Origin: Billgrantia sulfidoxydans
GTDB lineage: Bacteria; Pseudomonadota; Gammaproteobacteria; Pseudomonadales; Halomonadaceae
DNA length: 64,000 bases
Assembly (NCBI RefSeq): GCF_017868775.1
Contig: NZ_CP053381.1
Span: forward strand, 744,001-808,000
Direction: 5' to 3'
This document shows, in pieces, positions 1-7,695 of the stretch; the stretch's first letter is position 1, and each line of letters opens with the position of its first letter. Below the pieces are notes generated by a model. It was given only the letters and a program-made list of their open reading frames with translations. It was not told the origin of the DNA and did not search any database. A program made the translations under genes and the position numbers.

Positions 1-303
1 TGTTTCAACTCGATCAGCAATTTGCGCAAGCGCGGCAAGCACGTTCAGGTCGGGCTCATGCTGGCCGATCACAGCACGCCGGTCATTCCGATGAGCAAGG
101 TGATCGCCAGCGAGCTCGAGATTCTGGGCAGCCACGGCATGCAGGCCTATCGCTACGGCGCCATGCTCGACATGATCCGGACCGGGAAGCTCTCGCCCGA
201 GAAGCTGGTTGGCCAACAGATCGACCTGGAACAGTCGATCAAGGCGCTGACGAGCATGGACGAGTTCCAGGGTGTTGGCGTGACCGTGGTCACCGAATTC
301 TGA
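1..303 (+). CDS. Zinc-type alcohol dehydrogenase, C-terminal part (5' end outside window)
   Basis: The reading frame is open from base 1 to a TGA at 301-303, giving the last 100 residues of a longer protein. The residues resemble the C-terminal substrate and dimer region of medium-chain zinc-dependent dehydrogenases: a glycine-rich turn near '[16 protein letters not shown]', then 'ELEILGSHG' and the closing '[10 protein letters not shown]'. The catalytic zinc and Rossmann regions would lie upstream and cannot be checked. A LysR gene follows 38 bases downstream on the same strand and may be co-transcribed. Family is fairly secure; substrate is unknown. Confidence 0.75.
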   Translation, partial: CFNSISNLRKRGKHVQVGLMLADHSTPVIPMSKVIASELEILGSHGMQAYRYGAMLDMIRTGKLSPEKLVGQQIDLEQSIKALTSMDEFQGVGVTVVTEF

Positions 304-341
304 GACGGGAAACTGCCAGGCCGTGCTGATGGGGGCGCATC

Positions 342-1217
342 GTGAATGAGCAGTCGCTGCACTGGGACGACCTGCGTATCGTGCAGGCTATCGCCGAGGC
401 GGGTTCGCTCTCCGGCGCCGGCCGGCGGCTGGGGGCCAGCCATGCCACGGTGTTCCGCCGCCTGAACGCCATCGAGCGGCGCCTGGGCGTGGCGCTGTTC
501 GAGCGCTCGCGCACGGGCTACGTGCCGACCCCGGCGGGGGAGGACCTGGCCGCCACTGCTTCCCGGGTGGCGGCCGAGGTGCATGGCGCCGAGCGGCGCG
601 TGGCGGGGCGTGACCTGCGCCTCTCCGGCGCCATCCGCGTGACCACCACCGACACGCTGCTGATGGGGCTGCTGTCGCCGATCTTTGCCGACTTCCAGCG
701 CACGCATCCCGAGATCGTGCTCGAGGTGGCGGTCTCCAACCAGCTGTTCAACCTCTCCCAGCGCGACGCCGACGTGGCGGTGCGGCCCTCGCCCACGCCA
801 CCCGAGCATCTGGTGGGGCGGCGAATCGGCACCATCGCCCAGGCCATTTACGCCCGTTCCGATGGCGCCGCCGATGCCTGGGTCGGGCCGGATCGCCATC
901 TGGGCTATGCCGCGCTCGACGCCTGGATGGCCGAGCAAGGAGCGAACGAGTGCTGCCGCTATCGCGTCGACACCATGTTCGGCATGCTGGCCGCCGCCCG
1001 CGACGGGCTGGGCCGTGCCGTGCTGCCCTGCTATCTCGCCGATGCCGAACCGACCCTTACGCGACTCGGCGAGCCGATCCCCGAACTTGCCACCGACCTG
1101 GGGCTGCTGACCCACCCCGACCTGCGCCGGGTGGCGCGCATCCGTGCCTTCATGGCCTTCGTGGCCGAGGCGCTGGTCGCCGACGAGCGCTTGCAGCAAT
1201 CTCACGGCATGGAATAG
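342..1217 (+). CDS. LysR-family transcriptional regulator
   Basis: A 291-residue protein with a GTG start at 342. The N-terminal winged helix-turn-helix occupies about residues 8-65 ('AEAGSLSGAGRRLGASHATVFRRLNAIERRLG'), followed by a periplasmic-binding-protein-like effector domain. Length is typical for LysR regulators. It sits directly behind the dehydrogenase fragment in the same direction, so it may control that gene or its operon; it is not divergent from any obvious target. It meets the AraC gene on the other strand tail to tail with four bases between. Effector unknown. Confidence 0.88.
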   Translation: MNEQSLHWDDLRIVQAIAEAGSLSGAGRRLGASHATVFRRLNAIERRLGVALFERSRTGYVPTPAGEDLAATASRVAAEVHGAERRVAGRDLRLSGAIRVTTTDTLLMGLLSPIFADFQRTHPEIVLEVAVSNQLFNLSQRDADVAVRPSPTPPEHLVGRRIGTIAQAIYARSDGAADAWVGPDRHLGYAALDAWMAEQGANECCRYRVDTMFGMLAAARDGLGRAVLPCYLADAEPTLTRLGEPIPELATDLGLLTHPDLRRVARIRAFMAFVAEALVADERLQQSHGME

Positions 1218-1221
1218 CGAC

Positions 1222-2043
1222 TCAACCGCCACCGGCCGGGCGGGAAAAGTAGCGCCCGGGGCTGACGCCGAGGCTGCGGCGGAAGGCGGCGATGAAGGCG
1301 CTGGGCGATTCGTAACCGACCTCCTGAGACACGGCCGTGACCGGGCGCCCTTCCGCTAGCATGGGCAGGGCGGCGAGCAGGCGGGCCTGCTGTCGCCAGG
1401 CGGCGAAGCCCATGCCGGTCTGCGCCTGGAAGCGCCGTGCCAGGGTGCGTGACGAGGCACCGACCGTGCGGCCCCAGGTGGCCAGGTCGTCCCGGTTGGC
1501 CGGGTCGTCGCGCAGGGCGGCGCAGATCCGCCGCAGAGCGGGATCGTCGGGCTCGGGGAGGTGCAGCGGCAACGTGGGCCCCTCGTGCAGCTCATCCAGC
1601 AGCACCGCGACCAAGCGTGCTCCGGCACCGTGGGCGGTCGCCTCGGCCGGCAGCTCCATCAAGCGCAGTATCAGCTCGCGCAGCAGCGGCGAGACGTTGA
1701 CCACGCGCGGCTGGGTGGGTAACCCCGGTAGGCGCTCGTCGAGATAGAGCGTACGCAGCTTCACGGCCCGATGCATCAGCAGGGCATGCTCCAGGCGAGC
1801 CGGTATCCATACCGCGAGCTGGGGCGGCACTACCCACCATCCCGTCGGGGTGGATACCGTCATCACGCCGCGAGTGGCGAAGACGAGTTGAGTGCGCAGA
1901 TGATGATGGCGGCCGGTGTCCCAGCCGGCGGGATAGTCGCAGGCATAGGGCTGTACCGGACCCGGGGCGCTCTCGATGCGCCGCTGCAGGGCTTCGCGTG
2001 AGAGGGGCAGGGAGTGGGCCAGAGTGTGAAGCATGTTGTCCAT
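1222..2043 (-). CDS. AraC-family regulator with N-terminal cupin-like domain
   Basis: A 273-residue protein. The N-terminal part contains a cupin-like sensor ('GRHHHLRTQLVFATRGVMTV', then a 'WVVPPQLAVWIP' strand), and the C-terminal 100 residues form the paired AraC helix-turn-helix ('ASSRTLARRFQAQTGMGFAAWRQQ', 'EVGYESPSAFIAAFRRSLGVSPGRYF'). I chose the ATG at 2043, because the upstream extension to 2163 would run through the start of the divergent MFS gene. The divergent pair suggests that it controls that transporter. It resembles YeaM/NimR-type regulators in size and layout; the ligand is unknown. Confidence 0.87.
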   Translation of the reverse strand: MDNMLHTLAHSLPLSREALQRRIESAPGPVQPYACDYPAGWDTGRHHHLRTQLVFATRGVMTVSTPTGWWVVPPQLAVWIPARLEHALLMHRAVKLRTLYLDERLPGLPTQPRVVNVSPLLRELILRLMELPAEATAHGAGARLVAVLLDELHEGPTLPLHLPEPDDPALRRICAALRDDPANRDDLATWGRTVGASSRTLARRFQAQTGMGFAAWRQQARLLAALPMLAEGRPVTAVSQEVGYESPSAFIAAFRRSLGVSPGRYFSRPAGGG

Positions 2044-2128
2044 TACGCGATATATCTTGTCAGAATGGCGAGAGAAGTCGCCTCGCCTCCAGTTTAGCCT
2101 GAAAGTCCGGCAATCCTGGAGTCTGGTC

Positions 2129-3331
2129 ATGAGCGGCAATCGCGTTCGGTTACTGTTCCTCAATGTGGGGCACGCCTATGCCCACTATTTCATGCTGATC
2201 CATCCCACCGTGGCGGTGGCGCTCGAGAGTCGCGGCCAGGGCGATTACGGTGCACTGCTGTTGCCGGCCACGGCGGGCTTCGTCGCCTTTGCCGCCTTCA
2301 CCCTGCCGGCGGGCTGGCTGGGCGACCGCTGGAGCCGGCACGGCATGATGGCCGTGATGTTCCTGGGGCTCGGCGCGGCTTCCCTGCTCACCGCTTTCGC
2401 CAGCGGCCCCTTCCAGATGGCGGCAGGGCTGTTCCTCATGGGCAGCTTCGCGGCGATCTATCATCCCGTCGGCATCGCTCTGGTCGCGGAGAGCGGCGAA
2501 GGGGTTGGCCAGGCGCTGGGAGTGAACGGCGTGTGGGGCAACATGGGCGTCGCGGCGGCGCCGCTGGTGACCGGAGCGCTCACGGGCCTGCTCGGCTGGC
2601 AGGCGGCCTTCCTGATTCCCGGCGCGCTGTGCCTGGCGAGCGGTATCGCCTACCTGATGCTGGTACCGACCGAACGCGGTAAGCGTGGGGCGTCCGCTGC
2701 CGCCGCCGAACCCCCGGCAGCGGTGCCGGCCGCGGTGGCGCTGCCGGGCCGAATCCTCGCCTACCTGCTCATCACGGCGCTGATGGGTGGGCTCGTGTTT
2801 GCGGCCACCACCGTGGTGCTGCCCAAGGTCATGGAGGACGCCTTCAACGGTGGCGGGAATGGCCTGGTCAGCGCTGCCGGCCTGGCATCGATGGTCTTTG
2901 CCTGCGCCTCCGTGGCGCAACTCGTCACCGGCAGGGCCGTGGACAGGGTCTCGCCGCGGCAACTGATGCTGCTGCTGGCGCTGTTGCAGGTGCCCCTGTT
3001 CCTGCTGATGGGGCAAGCTGGGCAGTGGTGGGTCGTGGCGCTGTCGCTGGGGCTGATGATAACGGTGTTCGGCGTCATTCCCGTGCAGGACGCCATCGTG
3101 GCGCGCCATACCGCAAGCGACTGGCGGGCACGGGTCTATGCCGTGAAGTACGTGCTGTCGCTGGGCGTCGGCGCCCTGGTCGTGCCGGTCGTGGCCTGGG
3201 GGTACGACCCGGCCAGCGGCTTCATCCGGCTCTACCTGCTGCTGGCCGCCTGTGCCGTCGGCGTGGCGATGGCCGCGCTGCTGCTGCCGGCCCGGCGCTA
3301 CGCGCAGGCGGCCCTGGGCGACAACGCATGA
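2129..3331 (+). CDS. MFS efflux transporter, Fsr (fosmidomycin resistance)-like
   Basis: A 400-residue, strongly hydrophobic protein with about 12 predicted membrane helices. The opening 'LLFLNVGHAYAHYF' and the 'FAAIYHPVG' motif resemble the Fsr-like branch of drug-proton antiporters in the inner membrane. The ATG at 2129 is preceded by GGAG (2118-2121); a start at 2033 would overlap the divergent AraC gene. An aminoglycoside-nucleotidyltransferase-like gene follows 66 bases downstream on the same strand, so an efflux-plus-modification unit is possible. The exported compound cannot be read from sequence. Confidence 0.85.
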   Translation: MSGNRVRLLFLNVGHAYAHYFMLIHPTVAVALESRGQGDYGALLLPATAGFVAFAAFTLPAGWLGDRWSRHGMMAVMFLGLGAASLLTAFASGPFQMAAGLFLMGSFAAIYHPVGIALVAESGEGVGQALGVNGVWGNMGVAAAPLVTGALTGLLGWQAAFLIPGALCLASGIAYLMLVPTERGKRGASAAAAEPPAAVPAAVALPGRILAYLLITALMGGLVFAATTVVLPKVMEDAFNGGGNGLVSAAGLASMVFACASVAQLVTGRAVDRVSPRQLMLLLALLQVPLFLLMGQAGQWWVVALSLGLMITVFGVIPVQDAIVARHTASDWRARVYAVKYVLSLGVGALVVPVVAWGYDPASGFIRLYLLLAACAVGVAMAALLLPARRYAQAALGDNA

Positions 3332-3397
3332 CGTCGACCGCCGGGCGCCTGCTCTGGCAGAGGCTCGTGGCCTGGCAAGACGCAATGGAGATAACGA

Positions 3398-4201
3398 ATG
3401 AAGCTCTCTTCCCGGGCGGCCGAACGGCCGCTACCCAAGGAGGCCGTGGCCGCCTTCGACATCATCGTTCGCGAGCTGGGCGAGAACGTGGTCGGCGTCT
3501 ATCTGTTCGGCTCGGCGCTCACCGGCGGCCTGCGCCCCAATAGCGACGTGGACATGCTGGCGATCATCAGCCAGCCACCCGACGAGCCGGTGCGCCGGCG
3601 CTTGGTCGAGGCGCTGATGCGGGTCTCGGGTAGCCCTGCGAACGACGGCTCGCCCAGGCCATTGGAAGTGACGCTGCTGTGTCGAGAGTCGCTGGTGCCG
3701 TGGCGCTACCCGCCGAGAAGCGAGCTGGTCTACGGCGAATGGCTGCGGGACGAGTTCGCGCAGGGCCGCATTCCCCCGGCAACTACCGATCCCGACCTGG
3801 CGCTGGTACTGACCACCGCCAGGCAGGCGAGCCTGGCGCTGTGCGGGCCGGAACTCGCGGAGCTGATCGCGCCGATTCCCGAGGCGGACCTGCGACGGGC
3901 GATCGTCGATTCGCTGCCCGGCCTGATCGATGGCTTGCCGGGCGACGAGCGCAACGTGCTGCTGACCCTGGCACGAATGTGGATGACCCTCGAGACGGGA
4001 GAGATCGCGCCCAAGGACGTGGCCGCCGCCTGGGCCCTGGAGCGCCTGCCCGCGGAGCTTCAGACTGAAATGGCGCTGGCGCGACGCGGTTATCTTGATG
4101 GGGGCGTCGACGACTGGCCACAGCGTATGCCCCAGGTGGAAGCGCTGGCGGCCTATCTGCGGCGCGCCATTGCTTGCGCTTCCTCCGGCATGATGGACTA
4201 G
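3398..4201 (+). CDS. AadA-type aminoglycoside 3''-nucleotidyltransferase-like protein
   Basis: A 267-residue protein matching ANT(3'')-I/AadA enzymes, which adenylylate streptomycin and spectinomycin with ATP. The nucleotidyltransferase signature is at residues 38-52 (GSALTGGLRPNSDVD, metal ligands D50 and D52), the likely third acid is E90, and the C-terminal helical domain carries 'TGEIAPKDVAAAWALERLP' (about 194-212), a hallmark of the family. There is no integron, attC site or transposon around it and its GC content matches the neighbours, so it looks chromosomal and native. It follows the MFS gene by 66 bases. Whether it confers resistance is untested. Confidence 0.85.
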   Translation: MKLSSRAAERPLPKEAVAAFDIIVRELGENVVGVYLFGSALTGGLRPNSDVDMLAIISQPPDEPVRRRLVEALMRVSGSPANDGSPRPLEVTLLCRESLVPWRYPPRSELVYGEWLRDEFAQGRIPPATTDPDLALVLTTARQASLALCGPELAELIAPIPEADLRRAIVDSLPGLIDGLPGDERNVLLTLARMWMTLETGEIAPKDVAAAWALERLPAELQTEMALARRGYLDGGVDDWPQRMPQVEALAAYLRRAIACASSGMMD

Positions 4202-4257
4202 TCTCTTGGCACTCTCAGTAAATGCCAAAGGCAGTGAAAAGATAGAGGAGTGCCGAG

Positions 4258-5265
4258 ATGAAAGTGGTAACCCTGAAGAGCCCCGGCGGGCTGGACCAGC
4301 TGCAAGTCGTCGAGCGGGAGGCACCCGGTGAGCCGGGACCGGGCGAGATCCGTGTGCGCGTGCATGCCAGTTCGCTCAACTTCCATGACTACGGCGTGGT
4401 GTCCGGCAAGATGCCGACCGAGGATGGCCGCATTCCCATGTCCGACGGCGCAGGCGTGGTCGAGGCGGTGGGCGAGGGCGTCGAGGCGTTCGCCGTGGGC
4501 GATGCGGTGGTCTCGACCTTCTTTCCCTACTGGCTCGACGGCCCGGCGCGGGTCGGCGATTTCAAGACCACGCCCGGCGACGGTGTCGATGGCTACGCGC
4601 GCGAGCAGGTCATTCGCCCGGCCACCTGGTTCACCCACGCGCCGAAGGGCTACAGCCACGAGGAGGCCGCCACGCTGACCACCGCAGGCCTCACCGCCTG
4701 GCGCGCGCTGGTGGTGGACGGCCACCTCAAGGCCGGCGATACCATCCTCACGCTGGGCACCGGCGGCGTTTCCATCTTCGCCCTGCAGTTCGCCAAGGCG
4801 ATGGGAGCGCGGGTGATCTCCACCTCGTCTTCCGACGAGAAGATCGAACGGCTCAAGCAGCTCGGCGCCGATCACACCCTCAACTACAAGGCCGAGCCGG
4901 AGTGGGGCAAGAAGGTGAAGGCGCTGACCGACGGCCAGGGCGTCGACCATGTGATCGAGGTCGGCGGGCCGGGGACGCTGCCGCAGTCCATCGACGCCGT
5001 GCGCATCGGCGGTCATATCTCGCTGATCGGCGTGTTGACCGGGCGTGGGGGCGAGGTACCCACCGCCAAGCTGATGGCCAAGCAGGCGCGCCTGCAGGGG
5101 CTGATCGTCGGCAGCCGCATCCACCAGCAGGAGATGGTGCGTGGCATCGAGGCCAGCGGTGTACGCCCGATCATCGACAGCCGTTTTTCTCTGGAAGAGA
5201 TCGCCGACGCCTTCCGTCACGAGGAGGCGGGGCGCCACTTCGGCAAGATCTGCCTGTCCTTCTAG
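4258..5265 (+). CDS. NAD(P)-dependent alcohol dehydrogenase / quinone-oxidoreductase-like (MDR family)
   Basis: A 335-residue medium-chain dehydrogenase. The GroES-like N-terminal domain begins 'MKVVTLKSPGGLDQLQVVE'; the Rossmann domain shows 'GDTILTLGTGGVSIFALQFAKAMGARVI' around residues 160-187, and 'DGQGVDHVIEVGG' follows. The structural-zinc cysteine cluster of classical alcohol dehydrogenases is absent, which fits the zinc-independent quinone-oxidoreductase-like branch. RBS GGAG lies about 12 bases upstream. Its last four bases overlap the XRE gene on the opposite strand. Likely cytosolic redox enzyme; substrate unknown. Confidence 0.85.
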   Translation: MKVVTLKSPGGLDQLQVVEREAPGEPGPGEIRVRVHASSLNFHDYGVVSGKMPTEDGRIPMSDGAGVVEAVGEGVEAFAVGDAVVSTFFPYWLDGPARVGDFKTTPGDGVDGYAREQVIRPATWFTHAPKGYSHEEAATLTTAGLTAWRALVVDGHLKAGDTILTLGTGGVSIFALQFAKAMGARVISTSSSDEKIERLKQLGADHTLNYKAEPEWGKKVKALTDGQGVDHVIEVGGPGTLPQSIDAVRIGGHISLIGVLTGRGGEVPTAKLMAKQARLQGLIVGSRIHQQEMVRGIEASGVRPIIDSRFSLEEIADAFRHEEAGRHFGKICLSF

Positions 5266-6077
5266 CCGGAGGAGGCCGCCGCCAGCTGCTGCAGCGCGTC
5301 CTGGGTGGCGGCATCCGCGGGGAAGAACGACTCGATGGCGAGTTCCTCCAGGGTGATGTCGAGCGGAGTGCCGAACACCGTGGTGGTGCTCAACAGCGAC
5401 AGCACGCGGCCATCCGGCATGACCAGCTCCAGCGGCACGACGATGCCGCCGTGGCGCGACGGCGCGCTGGTCAGGTGGGGGCGAGCGCCGGCCGGCACCG
5501 GGTAGCCCTTCAGCTCCTCGCCGAGCGAGGCCAGCGCCGGGTCGGCGGTCGTCTCGGCCTGGCGCGCCAGTCGCTCGAGAATGTGGGCGCGCCATTCGCG
5601 GAAATTGCCGATGCGCGATGCCAGTCCACGGGGATGCAGGGTGAGCCGCAGCACATTGACCGGGGGATTCAGCAGTTCGGCGTCGATGCCGTCGAGCAGC
5701 CGCTCGAGCGGGCGGTTGGCCATCAGCAGGTGCCAGTGGCGGTCGACGGCCAGCGCCGGGTAGGGGGCATGGCTCGCCAGCAGCCGTTCGATCACGCTGC
5801 GGACCGTCTCGAATTCGGGAGCGTCGATGCCGCGTTCGCCGAAGGCCGGGGCGAAACCGGCGGCGAGCAGCAGCCGGTTGCGCTCGCGCAGGGGAACGCC
5901 CAGTTGCTCCGCCAGGCGCAGCAGCATCTCCCGGCTCGGCACGGCGCGTCCGGATTCGACGAAGCTCAGGTGGCGCTGGGAGATGTCGGCCTCGGTGGCG
6001 AGCGCGAGCTGGCTCAGCCGCCGCCGCTGGCGCCACGCCTTCAACAGCTGCCCGGGGGTAGGGGAGTCCATGGTCAT
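5262..6077 (-). CDS. XRE-type regulator with MmyB-like ligand-binding domain
   Basis: A 271-residue protein. Residues about 8-62 form a Cro/CI-type helix-turn-helix ('LLKAWRQRRRLSQLALATEADISQRHLSFVESGRAVPS'), and the rest resembles the MmyB-like PAS-type ligand-binding domain ('YPALAVDRHWHLLMANRPLERLL'). Such proteins usually repress or activate an adjacent redox gene in response to a small lipophilic ligand. It is divergent from the DUF1330 gene across a 33-base interrupted palindrome (6104-6136), the obvious operator, and convergent with the dehydrogenase. A second protein of the same architecture is at 44164-44967. Confidence 0.88.
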   Translation of the reverse strand: MTMDSPTPGQLLKAWRQRRRLSQLALATEADISQRHLSFVESGRAVPSREMLLRLAEQLGVPLRERNRLLLAAGFAPAFGERGIDAPEFETVRSVIERLLASHAPYPALAVDRHWHLLMANRPLERLLDGIDAELLNPPVNVLRLTLHPRGLASRIGNFREWRAHILERLARQAETTADPALASLGEELKGYPVPAGARPHLTSAPSRHGGIVVPLELVMPDGRVLSLLSTTTVFGTPLDITLEELAIESFFPADAATQDALQQLAAASSG

Positions 6078-6103
6078 GGCACCAGATTAGCGCCAAGCGA
6101 TAT

Positions 6104-6136
6104 GCCTGGCTATTACCTCGCAGGTAATCGCCAGGC
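6104..6136. promoter_or_regulatory. Long interrupted palindrome, candidate XRE/MmyB-like operator
   Basis: The arms GCCTGGC (6104-6110) and GCCAGGC (6130-6136) enclose a second pair, ATTACCT (6112-6118) and AGGTAAT (6122-6128), around a CGC centre. Only positions 6111/6129 fail to pair. It lies midway between the divergent starts of the XRE regulator (6077) and the DUF1330 gene (6187), so it is placed to control both. The core TTACCT recurs upstream of the other MmyB-like regulator (44982-45008). Operator function is inferred. Confidence 0.6.
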
Positions 6137-6186
6137 TCTGCGCGGTGGGTGAAGCTGATGGCGAAACCCACCACAGGAGCATTGCC

Positions 6187-6507
6187 ATGACCGCCTACGC
6201 CATCGCCCGCCTGCAGGATGTCACCATGGGTCCCGAGATCGTCGAGTACCTGGAGAAGATCGATGCCACCCTCGCGCCCTATGGCGGTCGCTACCTGATT
6301 CATGGCGGCCCCACCGAGGTGCTGGAGGGCAACTGGCAGGGTGACACGATCATGCTCGGCTTCCCCGGCCTGGAACAGGCCCGGGCCTGGTATCGCTCCG
6401 AGGCCTACCGGCGCATCCTGCCGCTGCGCACCGCCAACGCCGTGGGCGACGTCATCCTGGTGGAAGGCGTCGAGGAAGGGCACCGGGGCGTCGATATTCT
6501 CGGCTGA
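6187..6507 (+). CDS. DUF1330 family protein
   Basis: A 106-residue protein of the DUF1330 ferredoxin-like-fold family, recognised from 'MTAYAIARLQDVTMGPEIVEYLEKI', 'APYGGRYLIHGGPTEVLEGNW' and 'WYRSEAYRRILPLR'. I placed the start at ATG 6187, which follows AGGAGC (6175-6180); the upstream in-frame extension overlaps the operator region. Family members are small dimeric cytosolic proteins without a settled biochemical role. It faces the XRE/MmyB-like regulator across the palindrome at 6104-6136 and is probably its target. Confidence 0.85.
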   Translation: MTAYAIARLQDVTMGPEIVEYLEKIDATLAPYGGRYLIHGGPTEVLEGNWQGDTIMLGFPGLEQARAWYRSEAYRRILPLRTANAVGDVILVEGVEEGHRGVDILG

Positions 6508-6522
6508 AGGACTCAGGCGCCA

Positions 6523-7554
6523 TCAGCCTGGTTCGACGACCGAGCGTGCATACTCGCCCTTGGCTGCGGTAGCCCCCGGGGCAAGCGAGATCACGTTGGC
6601 GTCGGCCTCGCGCTGCTGGCGCAGGGCTCCGGGCGGATGGCCGTGGACACGTTTGAAGGCGCGGCTGAAGGCGGCCGCGCTGCCGTAGCCCAGGCGGTAG
6701 GCCACGGTTTCGATGGGTTGACGCTCGCGGCCGATCCACTGGGCCGCCAGGCGCATGCGCAGCTCGGTCACGTAGCGGTGCGGTGTCATGCCCGTTACCG
6801 CCAGGAAGCGCTCGGCGAACACCGAGCGCGAGCTGCCCATCTCGGCGGCGAGTTCCGCCACCGTCCAGTGGCGCCCCGGCTCGCGATGCAGCGCGGCGAT
6901 GACGCGGCCCAGGCGCGGGTCGCGCAGCGCCTCGATCCAGCCGGTGGCATCGCCGCAGCCGCACTCCACCCAGCCGCGCACGATGAAGGCGGCCATCACG
7001 TCGGCGAGCCGCGCCAGGATGGCGGCATAACCCGCGCGCTCGCTCTTCGCCTCACGCTCCATCGCCTCGAGCATGGGCAGGATCTCGGGCTGGCGCTCGA
7101 GCAGGGTGCCCACGTACATCACCTCGGGCATCAGCGAGACCAGTGCATGCATGCTGCCCAGGTCGAATTCCATGCAGCCGCTGAAGGTCAGGGCGCCGTC
7201 GAGGGTGCAGTCCCTAGGGCAGGCGCGGATCGCGCTGACCGCCTCGCACAGCCTGGCGCTCTCGAAGGCGGTGACGTCCCGGGCCGGCTGGTCGGGGGAG
7301 GAGAGCAGGGCATGCAGGCCGCCGCGTGGCAGCAATAGCGCATCGCCCGTCGAGAGGGGATGCACGCTGCCGCTGGGGCTGCGCAGGTAGACGGGGCCGC
7401 GGGCCACGAAGTGGAACTGGGCCCAGCCCTCCACCTGGCCGAACTCCACCCCCAGCGGGGGCGAAAGTTGGATACGGCGATAGGCGATGCCGCGCAGGCG
7501 CATGCCGAGCAGCAGCTCGCTCACCAGGTCGCTGGGCAGTTCCGGTTTTGGCAT
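6523..7554 (-). CDS. AraC-family regulator with N-terminal cupin domain
   Basis: A 343-residue protein. Residues about 1-190 form a cupin-type sensor ('AQFHFVARGPVYLRSPSGSVHPLSTGDALLLPRGGLH'), and the C-terminal AraC domain carries 'WTVAELAAEMGSSRSVFAERFLAVTGMTPHRYV' and 'VAYRLGYGSAAAFSRAFKRVHGHPPGALR'. The layout matches AraC regulators of the Cupin_6 type that sit beside MFS exporters or oxidoreductases. It is divergent from the NepI-like exporter at 7696, with a palindrome and direct repeats in between (7576-7619). Ligand unknown. The C-terminal tail after the HTH is about 25 residues of low complexity. Confidence 0.87.
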   Translation of the reverse strand: MPKPELPSDLVSELLLGMRLRGIAYRRIQLSPPLGVEFGQVEGWAQFHFVARGPVYLRSPSGSVHPLSTGDALLLPRGGLHALLSSPDQPARDVTAFESARLCEAVSAIRACPRDCTLDGALTFSGCMEFDLGSMHALVSLMPEVMYVGTLLERQPEILPMLEAMEREAKSERAGYAAILARLADVMAAFIVRGWVECGCGDATGWIEALRDPRLGRVIAALHREPGRHWTVAELAAEMGSSRSVFAERFLAVTGMTPHRYVTELRMRLAAQWIGRERQPIETVAYRLGYGSAAAFSRAFKRVHGHPPGALRQQREADANVISLAPGATAAKGEYARSVVEPG

Positions 7555-7575
7555 CCTGGGCTCCTGTTACTGTAG

Positions 7576-7619
7576 GCATTCATCAGTTCCGGATGAATGA
7601 TCAAGCATTCGAGAGTTTC
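7576..7619. promoter_or_regulatory. Palindrome and direct repeats, candidate AraC binding sites
   Basis: CATTCATC (7577-7584) and GATGAATG (7592-7599) form an exact inverted repeat with a 7-base centre. In addition GCATTCATCAGTTCC (7576-7590) is echoed by GCATTCGAGAGTTTC (7605-7619), a direct repeat at 29-base spacing. Both lie between the divergent AraC and exporter genes, just upstream of the AraC start. AraC proteins usually bind direct repeats, so the second pattern is the more likely site. Function inferred from position. Confidence 0.45.
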
Positions 7620-7695
7620 TAGCATAGATCGTCCGGTCTGATCGCTCTAGTCTTCTCGTTCCTGACGAACGCTTCTCTAGGATAGGAGAACGAAC

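Noticed and set aside
153..1232. A 359-codon minus-strand open frame
   Set aside because: Antisense to the first LysR gene and dehydrogenase tail; Gln/His/Gly/Arg-rich with no domain.
4198..6483. A 761-codon minus-strand open frame
   Set aside because: It is antisense to the dehydrogenase, the XRE gene and the DUF1330 gene, has repetitive Arg/Ala/Pro/Gly composition, no domain and no RBS. It is the expected by-product of high-GC codon bias.
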